Assembly (NCBI GenBank): GCA_964452575.1
Contig: CAYVMN010000222.1
Coordinates: forward strand, 1 to 6,773
Reading direction: 5' to 3'
Origin: CAYVMN01 sp964452575
GTDB lineage: Bacteria; Desulfobacterota; DSM-4660; Desulfatiglandales; Desulfatiglandaceae
DNA: 6,773 nucleotides
Shown: positions 1-5,647 of the stretch, one piece after another
Layout of the letters: each line of letters begins with the position of its first letter
How positions within the stretch are numbered: the first letter of the stretch is position 1
Position numbers and translations under genes: made by a program
Notes under the pieces: generated by a model
The model's input: the letters and a program-made list of their open reading frames with translations, nothing else
What the model was told of the DNA's origin: nothing
The model's database searches: none

Positions 1-292
1 TCAGGTAGAAATTGGCGCCTTCTTCCTCTTTCTTGGTCTCCTTTTTGCCTGTGACGGTGATAACTCCCTTGTCAATGGTTACCGAAATATCTTCCTTAGA
101 AAGACCGGGGAGTTCGGCGGTTAGAAAATACCTCCCCTCTTTTTCATAGAAGTTGGCAGTCGGTACCCACTCTTCACCCATGTCCCTCTGCCATTCAGGC
201 CAGAGCCGATCGAAAAATACGTCCCCCCATCCTTCACGGCCAAAGGGGGTCATCCAAGAGGGTCTCCTTCCTCTCCTGATTGCTAGTGTCAT
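1..292 (-). CDS. hsp20: Small heat-shock protein, Hsp20/alpha-crystallin family (partial, C-terminus off the left edge)
   Basis: An ATP-independent cytoplasmic chaperone that, by family knowledge, binds unfolding proteins and holds them for refolding by DnaK or ClpB. Ninety-seven residues are visible. A short N-terminal arm rich in Arg, Trp and Phe (about 1-40) is followed by the start of the alpha-crystallin domain at W42-V43-P44. The strand pattern FYEKEGRYFLTAELPGL (48-64), then EDISVTIDKGVITVTGKK, is typical. The rest of the domain, including the usual C-terminal G-V-L motif, lies outside the window, so completeness cannot be judged. I chose the ATG at 292 because AAGGAG sits 7 bases upstream. 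An in-frame ATG at 253 (residue 14) also has AAGGAG, 10 bases upstream, and remains possible. The gene lies 37 bases downstream of the dehydrogenase gene on the same strand, with AT-rich DNA between and inside that gene's end, so a separate stress promoter is plausible. No CIRCE element or clear sigma32 site is seen. Confidence 0.93.
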   Translation of the reverse strand, partial: MTLAIRRGRRPSWMTPFGREGWGDVFFDRLWPEWQRDMGEEWVPTANFYEKEGRYFLTAELPGLSKEDISVTIDKGVITVTGKKETKKEEEGANFYL

Positions 293-299
293 CGTCGCT

Positions 300-305
300 C
301 TCCTT
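300..305 (-). promoter_or_regulatory. Ribosome binding site of hsp20
   Basis: AAGGAG, read on the minus strand, lies 7 bases before the ATG at 292. It supports that start over the in-frame ATG at 253. A TATATT hexamer at 315-320 could be a -10 box for a separate hsp20 promoter, but no convincing -35 lies at the right distance, so I do not call a promoter. Confidence 0.7.
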
Positions 306-329
306 TCATACTTAAATATAGAATTAAGT

Positions 330-2009
330 TTACATCAAAACCAGACGGTTATTATTTATCTCAATAAATAAACACCATTTCTGCCCTGTCAAGGGGGAGG
401 GGAAGTCCGGCACACTATAGCACCTCTTCCAGAGCGAGCTGTAGGCGCCGAGTTCCTTTTGCCATTGCCGGTCGTCCCAGGGCAACTCTTCCTCGCATAT
501 CTCTCGTATACGGCCGAAGAAGCCCCTGCCCCCATCTCTCAACAGCACCCCGATTCTCGTTCGCCTTAACAATAGGTCTTCAAGGTGGACAACCGCCTCG
601 CTGCGCGCTGCCCAGCGGAGTTCGGCCCAGAGGGTATTGGTCCCTGGAATACGTTCAAGTTCGTCATCCTCCGCGCAGCTCACGACCTTGTAGGCCTCGG
701 GCCCGTAGTGGCCCAAGAGCCGTCTTACCAGGGCATGATCAAGGGGGGCCGAGCGGAGCATTTCTTTGTCGGCCTTATTAAATACTGACTCTCCTCTATC
801 CTGAACATTCAGGGATGGAATTGATTTCATAACATGTTTGAGCACATCCATGGCTATCAGGCGAAAGGTTGTCAGCTTCCCACCACTTACCGAAATGAGA
901 CCCTGTTCAACCCAAATGCTGTGGTCCCGTTTTTCCTTGGATGGGTTCAGAAGGCCGGTACCGATGACCGGGCGGACACCTGAGTAGGTGGAGACGATGT
1001 CGCTGGCACGGATATCCAGCGAGGGGAGCTGGAAACGGACCACATCCAGGAGGTAGTCCACTTCTTCAGGCGTGATGTGGGGCTCGGAGTTCAGGTCATC
1101 ATCATGATCAAGGTCGGTCGATCCCACAAGTGTAACACCTTCCCACGGCAATATGAAGACTCCGCGACCGTCCGATGGATGCTTCAGTGTAAGAGATTGG
1201 GCTACAGGGACTCTCCACGATGGAAATATCAGATGGCTCCCTCTGAGGGGTCGAATGTTTTTGCCTCCTGATACCTGTTTGCGGAGCCTATCAGCCCAGG
1301 CACCGGTTGCGTTGACTACGGCCCTTGCATGAATCTCGGCAGTGGCCCCGGATGGGACATCACGCACAGCCACACCACAGGCGCGCCGGTTTTTCGTTAG
1401 GACCTGCTCTGCCGCCACATAATTTAGGGCCAGGGCCCCGTCCCGCTGGGCCTCGCGAAGGAGTCGGAAAACCAGTCTTGCATCATCCGTGGTGGAATCA
1501 AAACACTGTGCCCCTCCTTTGAGCCCCCTGACCTCTATCCTGGGGGCAAGCAGGCAAAAGGCGTGGGCCGGATAATAGCGATGATTCCAGGTGGCAGCAA
1601 GGAGATCATAGGCGGTCAGGAGGGCGGTAAAGGACCAGCGCCCTGGCCTTCGACCCCTGTAATCACTGAACAGGAACCCAAGCGGCTCTACGAGCCCAGG
1701 GGCGTCTCGCAAGAGTCGCTGCCGTTCCCTAACCGACTGGCGGGTCAATCTCACCTGACCGTCCATCAGGTAACGAAGCCCCCCATGCACCATCCTGGAC
1801 GAGCGACTGGACGCACCCCAGGAAAAATCGCGCTGCTCCACAAGCACGGCTGAAAGCCCTCGCCGTGCAGCCTCTCTCAAGATCCCCGCCCCAGTGATTC
1901 CGCCTCCAATCACGAGCAGGTCCCATTCGCGCCTGGCCTCACGATCACTCCCTGTCAGTCTGGCCCAGGCCTGATGGCGCCAATTATGTGCTCTTGCTTG
2001 ATTTCTCAC
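330..2009 (-). CDS. glpD: FAD-dependent glycerol-3-phosphate dehydrogenase, GlpD/GlpA family
   Basis: Oxidises sn-glycerol-3-phosphate to dihydroxyacetone phosphate, passing electrons through FAD usually to membrane quinones; the family sits on the inner face of the membrane. The 559-residue product has the Rossmann FAD motif IGGGITGAG (34-42) after WDLLV and the acidic end of strand 2 at E58. It also has the family signature SSRMVHGGLRYL (70-81), VGSTD (295-299), SGVRPV (343-348, R346 aligning with a substrate Arg) and SGGKLTTFR (375-383, K378). The C-terminal cap domain carries the usual HLEDLLLRRTRIG (475-487). No BFD-type 2Fe-2S domain follows, so it is closer to GlpD than to full GlpA. 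The start is a GTG, 6 bases after the upstream gene's stop and with no clear Shine-Dalgarno, which suggests translational coupling. The last 30 or so residues are an extra tail, encoded partly in AT-rich DNA next to hsp20. E. coli GlpD is about 500 residues. Confidence 0.93.
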   Translation of the reverse strand: MRNQARAHNWRHQAWARLTGSDREARREWDLLVIGGGITGAGILREAARRGLSAVLVEQRDFSWGASSRSSRMVHGGLRYLMDGQVRLTRQSVRERQRLLRDAPGLVEPLGFLFSDYRGRRPGRWSFTALLTAYDLLAATWNHRYYPAHAFCLLAPRIEVRGLKGGAQCFDSTTDDARLVFRLLREAQRDGALALNYVAAEQVLTKNRRACGVAVRDVPSGATAEIHARAVVNATGAWADRLRKQVSGGKNIRPLRGSHLIFPSWRVPVAQSLTLKHPSDGRGVFILPWEGVTLVGSTDLDHDDDLNSEPHITPEEVDYLLDVVRFQLPSLDIRASDIVSTYSGVRPVIGTGLLNPSKEKRDHSIWVEQGLISVSGGKLTTFRLIAMDVLKHVMKSIPSLNVQDRGESVFNKADKEMLRSAPLDHALVRRLLGHYGPEAYKVVSCAEDDELERIPGTNTLWAELRWAARSEAVVHLEDLLLRRTRIGVLLRDGGRGFFGRIREICEEELPWDDRQWQKELGAYSSLWKRCYSVPDFPSPLTGQKWCLFIEINNNRLVLM

Positions 2010-2015
2010 TTGAAT

Positions 2016-3608
2016 TCAGCGAACCAATTTGCCGGGGTTCATTACTCCTTGCGGATCGAATTGTCTGCAAAGGGCCTTGATGGCATCTATGCCCAATCCT
2101 CCTTTTTCTGCTTCGAGATAGGGTGCATGGTCTACCCCCACGCCATGCTGGTGGCTTATGGTGCCTCCATTGGCAACTATGGCCTTGGAGGCATCGGACT
2201 TCGAGTGCTGCCACCTGATGAGGGTCTTCTCGTATGTCTCGGCCACCCTGAATATGTAAGTCGTGTAGATGCTGGCCCCCTGTGGGTAGAGGTGGGAGAG
2301 GTGGGAAAATACATGAACTCGCTCCCCAGAACGGGAAAGGGCGCCGATCAAGGCCGATTCCATGACATCTGCCAGGTGCTCAACCTTGTCCCAATTGGTT
2401 GCTGATTCAACCGTGTCCACGGCATATCCCTTTTCCCACAGGGTGTTCCTGAGATAAGGTGTACGGAATCGATTCTGCTCCCACTTCATGCCAAGATACC
2501 TGCTTGCCAAGAATCCGACTGCGCCTTGAAAGGCACCACGTGCCTGCCTTGCAGCCCTATTGCACTGAAGATGGGTTCCAGTTACTCCGAATATCAACAT
2601 GCATTTTTGAGGACCTGCACCGCGCCGGGAGAGGAACTCTTCTAACAATTTAACTAGGCTTCTGTGTCTGGCAAGTAGGAGCTGGGTCTGGGTTTCGGCT
2701 GGATTGCTCAGGCGCAGCATGGAGAGCGGGATTCTGGCCTGTACGGCACTGCGTGCAGCAGCTAAGCCCCTTTTCCATGAAGGAAAAAAGATGGCCTGAA
2801 ATCTCTCATGTTTGGGTAGCCGAGTGACCCTGACCTTTACCTCCGATAGGATACCCATACGTCCTTCGGAGCCGAGCACCAGCTCACGCAGATCGAGACC
2901 CGCCGATGAGGCTGGGAAATCCGGGATTTCAAGGATGCCGGCAGGGGACACAAGCCTTCCCCCGGCGAACAACTCCTCTATGCGTCCATAGCTCAAGGAC
3001 TCCTGCCCGGTAGAACGTGTGGCAATCCAGCCACCCAGTGTAGAGAACTCAAAGGACTGCGGAAAATGACCCAGGGTATAGCCACGCGCCCTCAGTTGTG
3101 CCTCTATATCCGGTCCGGCCACACCTGCACCGAATGTAGCGATCCGGCTCTCATCGTCGAGGCTCAGGAGGCGATTCATCCTTCCTATATCAATGGTTAG
3201 GACGGGATTTTCGCCCATTTCCGGGGTGATGTGCCCTACAACGCTGGTCCCGCCCCCGTATGGGATCACAACTGCACCGTTATTCTTGGCGTATTCAAGG
3301 AGGGACAGAATTTCCTCGACAGTGATGGGATAGGCAACAGCATCAGGTGTGGGGCCCAGGTTGCCGCTTCTGAGGGCTAGCCAGTCCGGCAGACTCTGTC
3401 CACGCGCATGACGCACTCGGTCTTGTGGTGTCCTGATCACCAATGGGTGATCGGGCAGACGAGATTCCGGCACCTTAACCAGGACGTCCGCGAGTTTTGC
3501 ATCGGGCAGTGGGACTGCTTCGCCTACCTTATCTGCCAAAAAACGATAGGCATCCTCGGGCAGGGGAAAATCGATCTTCTCCTCGCCCCATCCATTCCAA
3601 CGTCGCAT
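2016..3608 (-). CDS. agpS: Alkyldihydroxyacetonephosphate synthase-like FAD flavoprotein
   Basis: The family exchanges the acyl chain of acyl-DHAP for a fatty alcohol, making the ether bond of ether lipids. The 530-residue product begins with RWNGWG (3-8), a hallmark near the mature start of eukaryotic AGPS. It has the FAD PP-loop PYGGGTSVVGH (116-126), then SFEFSTLGGWIATRSTGQ (185-202) and LGSEGRMGILSEV (245-257). By my alignment from memory to human AGPS, R299 corresponds to R419, R387 to R515, Y448 (in GASIYTTY) to Y578, and H486-Q487-H488 to the His615-617 triad, whose middle His is Gln here. The C-terminus FDPQGVMNPGKL is typical of VAO-type oxidases. I chose the ATG at 3608; an in-frame TTG at 3620 adds four residues, and neither has a strong ribosome binding site. 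It is the first gene of a minus-strand pair with glpD, which makes DHAP. A related VAO-family dehydrogenase (glycolate- or D-lactate-type) is the main alternative; the N-terminal motif and C-terminal residues argue against it. Confidence 0.87.
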   Translation of the reverse strand: MRRWNGWGEEKIDFPLPEDAYRFLADKVGEAVPLPDAKLADVLVKVPESRLPDHPLVIRTPQDRVRHARGQSLPDWLALRSGNLGPTPDAVAYPITVEEILSLLEYAKNNGAVVIPYGGGTSVVGHITPEMGENPVLTIDIGRMNRLLSLDDESRIATFGAGVAGPDIEAQLRARGYTLGHFPQSFEFSTLGGWIATRSTGQESLSYGRIEELFAGGRLVSPAGILEIPDFPASSAGLDLRELVLGSEGRMGILSEVKVRVTRLPKHERFQAIFFPSWKRGLAAARSAVQARIPLSMLRLSNPAETQTQLLLARHRSLVKLLEEFLSRRGAGPQKCMLIFGVTGTHLQCNRAARQARGAFQGAVGFLASRYLGMKWEQNRFRTPYLRNTLWEKGYAVDTVESATNWDKVEHLADVMESALIGALSRSGERVHVFSHLSHLYPQGASIYTTYIFRVAETYEKTLIRWQHSKSDASKAIVANGGTISHQHGVGVDHAPYLEAEKGGLGIDAIKALCRQFDPQGVMNPGKLVR

Positions 3609-3665
3609 GTTTCTTACCAAGAGCTAAGCCGTTGTTTTCCAGCCCGACCTGACTCATTTTCCACT

Positions 3666-3893
3666 TTTAAGTAGTGCTTGAGCGAAAACCCTGTTTTTTC
3701 GGTCAAGAAATTCGAAATCCGAAGCACGAAGTACGAAACAATCACCAAAATGCCAATATCCCAATGAGCAAAACCTAATATTCTTAAGATACTGGGGTTG
3801 GTTGTCTTGAATTTTGGTATTCGAATTTGTTTCGAATTTCAGATTTCGATATTCGGACTTTGCCTGAACGGGGCTTTTCGTTCAGCTACTAAG
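3666..3893. repeat. Imperfect palindromic element, MITE-like or REP-like, about 228 bases
   Basis: Two arms of about 80 bases (3666-3748 and 3811-3893) are imperfect inverted copies around a 62-base centre. Outer matching blocks are TTAAGTAG...CTTGAGCGAAAACCC on the left against TTAGTAG...CTGAACGAAAAGCCC in the reverse complement of the right arm. Inner blocks are CGAAATCCGAA against CGAAATCTGAA, then CGAAACAA and ACCAAAAT in both arms. Repeated TTCGAA and CGAA steps give it an unusual base pattern. It holds no believable gene. The structure is that of a non-autonomous mobile or dispersed palindromic repeat. I recall similar CGAAATTCGAAA-rich elements in deltaproteobacterial genomes, but cannot confirm copies from one window. 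Confidence 0.65.
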
Positions 3894-4112
3894 TATGCTC
3901 AAAAGCCGAGGTTCTGTCAAGGAGGCGATCCTGCCTCAGGCTTGATCCTTTCTAAAAACCTTGACTCAGATGTCATTAAGACATACCAATACCCTCAGCC
4001 TTGTTGATATCAGATGACCTAGGCCTGCGGGTCATATGGCTATGGCATTTAAGAAGTTGTTTCTGGGCAATCATGGGTCTATGATGCTAAAGAGAGTCTA
4101 GGGGAACGAATA

Positions 4113-4169
4113 ATGGCAAAAGGCTTAAGGCTTAAGGTTAAAGACCATATGCCGTATCGCTACCACTGA
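4113..4169 (+). CDS. Possible 18-codon micro-ORF or leader peptide
   Basis: ATG at 4113 follows AGGGGA (4100-4105) with a 7-base gap, which is a good Shine-Dalgarno arrangement, and reads 18 codons to TGA: MAKGLRLKVKDHMPYRYH. The peptide is strongly basic. It lies about 100 bases before the methyltransferase gene but upstream of the best promoter seen (TATAAT at 4227), so it would need another promoter. Part of it is encoded by the heptamer repeat at 4120-4140. An ORF this short can easily arise by chance; only the ribosome binding site makes it worth listing. Confidence 0.15.
   Translation: MAKGLRLKVKDHMPYRYH
4120..4140 (+). repeat. Short tandem heptamer repeat
   Basis: Two exact copies of AAGGCTT (4120-4126, 4127-4133) are followed by the related AAGGTTA (4134-4140). 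Each junction makes the palindrome CTTAAG. The repeat may be a slippage tract or part of a dispersed element; no function can be assigned. Confidence 0.6.
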
Positions 4170-4202
4170 TTCTTTGAGAATATTTTACTTTTCTGACAGC
4201 AA

Positions 4203-4232
4203 TTCAAAGGTCTTTTTCTGGAATCCTATAAT
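4203..4232 (+). promoter_or_regulatory. Sigma70-type promoter for the methyltransferase/PUA/aminopeptidase operon
   Basis: A perfect TATAAT -10 box at 4227-4232 lies 18 bases after TTCAAA (4203-4208), which matches four of six bases of the -35 consensus. The surrounding DNA is AT-rich. Transcription would start near 4239, about 29 bases before the methyltransferase ATG. The position and direction fit expression of the three overlapping rightward genes. Confidence 0.55.
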
Positions 4233-4267
4233 ACAATTAAAAATTACTGAGGAGCGCCCTGGGTGCC

Positions 4268-5182
4268 ATGCGGCGAAATGATATAGCTTTCGATCATTAC
4301 CGTGAAATCATACCGGAGTTTTCCCTCTTTCTGGAGAGCATCCGACGGCCCCTTCCTGCGCATATCAGGGTCAATCGACTTATGATTGAGCCGACAGACC
4401 TGGTTCGTTCGCTAGAGGTAAAAGGGGTATGCCTCAAGAGATCAAGTGAAGAGTATGATACCCTGTATGTTGTGCCTGGCCCGGAATCCCCCGGAAATCT
4501 GCTTGAATACTTCCTGGGCCACATTCATCCCCAGGCACTCACCTCCTGTCTTGCTGCATATGCCCTCTCAGCAAGAGAGGGTTCATCCGTACTTGATATG
4601 TGCGCTTCTCCAGGTGGGAAGGCCTCTCACGTGGCAGATCTCATGAAGAACACCGGGCTGATCGTTACAAACGAGCTTTATCCCAGCAGACAGGCCTCCC
4701 TGGGACACACGCTGGACAGGCTGGGTGTCCTGAATGCCGTTTTAACGGGGTACCAGGCCCAGGAATTCCCTTTGAAGGTACGTTTCGATTATGTGCTTGC
4801 CGATGTCCCCTGTTCGGGGGATGGCAGGTTTAGAAAGACAAATGACTCGGTTTCATACCGCAGGCCCAGAGATAGTACCAGGCTCCCTGAATTGCAGAAA
4901 AGGATCATCCTCAGGGCATTCGACCTGTTAAGGGAGAGTGGCCAAATGCTTTATGCCACCTGCACCTACAATCCGGAAGAGAATGAATCAGTGGTGAACT
5001 TTCTGTTAGACCACCGGGATGCAATACTCCTCCCAATAGAGGTGGGCCTTGATTACGAGCCCGGACTGGTTGAGTGGAAAGATGAAAGATACCAAAAACA
5101 ACTCGAGCGAGGGGCCAGGTTCTACCCCCATCGGCTCGATTCAGTGGGATTCTTCATGGCCAGAATTGGCAGGAGAGGATGA
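4268..5182 (+). CDS. NOL1/NOP2/Sun (RsmB/RsmF-type) RNA cytosine-C5 methyltransferase
   Basis: Transfers a methyl group from S-adenosylmethionine to C5 of a cytosine in rRNA or tRNA; the exact target cannot be read from the sequence. The 304 residues comprise an N-terminal portion with PLPAHIRVNRL (28-38) and a Rossmann methyltransferase core. The core has the SAM loop LDMCASPGGKASH (109-121), TNELYPSR (134-141), and DVPCSGDGRFRK (179-190) with the release Cys C182. It ends with YATCTYNPEENE (229-240), which holds the catalytic Cys C232. Q210, before the last helix of the core, is also as expected. The end, RFYPHRLDSVGFFMARI, is the normal close of the catalytic domain. GAGGAG (4249-4254) lies 13 bases before the ATG, somewhat far, but no better in-frame start exists. 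The RNA-binding PUA-like domain that RsmF proteins carry on the same chain is absent here and is encoded by the next gene in another frame. The small size is like archaeal and plain catalytic-core members. Confidence 0.92.
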   Translation: MRRNDIAFDHYREIIPEFSLFLESIRRPLPAHIRVNRLMIEPTDLVRSLEVKGVCLKRSSEEYDTLYVVPGPESPGNLLEYFLGHIHPQALTSCLAAYALSAREGSSVLDMCASPGGKASHVADLMKNTGLIVTNELYPSRQASLGHTLDRLGVLNAVLTGYQAQEFPLKVRFDYVLADVPCSGDGRFRKTNDSVSYRRPRDSTRLPELQKRIILRAFDLLRESGQMLYATCTYNPEENESVVNFLLDHRDAILLPIEVGLDYEPGLVEWKDERYQKQLERGARFYPHRLDSVGFFMARIGRRG

Positions 5183-5627
5183 GCGAAATCATCTCTTTTC
5201 GTGGCTGGAAGAACGGTTTGGAATCCCTGAAAGCCTCTTCGACGATTATCTATTATTCAGGAGGAATAAGAGCTGGCACCTCTTGAGAGATACTCGACGG
5301 CTCGTGGCAGCCTTACCCCTCAAGGTATCCAGGGTGGGGTTGAGGGCATTTCAGAGGGTAGGGGGATTTATCAAGCCGACTACATGGTTTATTCAGATTT
5401 TCGGCGCTGCGGCAACAAGGGCGAGGCTTGAGATTGGGGGGAAGCAGCTTCAGAGGCTTTTGGCAGGCCAAGAAATCCCTTTGGACCTGGACCTGACCAA
5501 AGGCTACGTGATCCTTTCTTTTCCCGAAAACCGAATCCTGGGTCTTGGATTTTTCATCAATGGCAAGGTACGTTCCCAGATTTCTAAGAAGGAACTCCGG
5601 CTTGTCATGGTGGAGAATGAGGAATGA
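5166..5627 (+). CDS. PUA-like RNA-binding protein associated with NOL1/NOP2/RsmF methyltransferases
   Basis: I recognise this as the PUA-like RNA-binding module found beside or fused to NOL1/NOP2-type methyltransferases, presumably helping the preceding enzyme bind its RNA. Visible blocks are FSWLEERFGIPESLFDDY, LFRRNKSWHLLRD, LRAFQRVGGFIKPTT and the C-terminal PUA-like part GYVILSFPENRILGLGFFINGKVRSQISKKEL, with its Gly-rich turn and S-Q-I-[PS]-K segment. The start is uncertain. TTG at 5166 gives 153 residues and overlaps the methyltransferase end by 17 bases. ATG at 5082 or TTG at 5049 would demand overlaps of 101 or 134 bases with the methyltransferase's conserved C-terminus. No ATG occurs in this frame between 5166 and the conserved region. 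The reading frame is +1 relative to the methyltransferase, so this may also be the second half of a frameshifted, once-fused protein. The stop overlaps a possible ATG (5624) of the next gene. Confidence 0.75.
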   Translation: MAGEDERNHLFSWLEERFGIPESLFDDYLLFRRNKSWHLLRDTRRLVAALPLKVSRVGLRAFQRVGGFIKPTTWFIQIFGAAATRARLEIGGKQLQRLLAGQEIPLDLDLTKGYVILSFPENRILGLGFFINGKVRSQISKKELRLVMVENEE

Positions 5628-5647
5628 CGAATGAAGAGGCGGTTAAA

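Larger units (their letters stand above)
3609..4267. other. Divergent intergenic region
   Basis: This stretch separates the minus-strand lipid genes from the plus-strand RNA-methylation operon, so both leftward and rightward promoters should lie in it. It contains the palindromic element at 3666-3893, a small hairpin with ATGACC/GGTCAT arms (4014-4019 and 4030-4035), a heptamer repeat at 4120-4140, a possible micro-ORF, and the rightward promoter near 4203-4232. No convincing leftward promoter for the synthase gene was found. The region is visibly more AT-rich than the flanking genes. I see no tRNA, riboswitch or protein gene of normal length in it. Confidence 0.75.

Noticed and set aside
1974..2405. 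A 143-codon plus-strand open frame inside the synthase gene
   Set aside because: It is antisense to a confidently identified flavoprotein, has no family resemblance and simply mirrors the codon pattern of the real gene.
3671..3720. Leftward promoter TTGACC (complement of 3701-3706) for the synthase gene
   Set aside because: No acceptable -10 hexamer occurs 16-18 bases downstream; the sequence is better explained as part of the palindrome arm.
3922..3937. GAGGC/GCCTC hairpin as a transcription terminator
   Set aside because: The stem is only 5 base pairs, has no following T tract, and lies between divergent genes where no transcript is expected to end.
3798..4007. A 69-codon rightward open frame in the intergenic region
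   Set aside because: It runs through the right arm of the palindrome, has a low-complexity Phe/Ile-rich start dictated by the TTCGAA repeats, no ribosome binding site and no recognisable family.
5179..5181. ATGA overlap start for the PUA gene
   Set aside because: The ATG at 5179 is in a third frame relative to both genes and does not read into the PUA-like protein.
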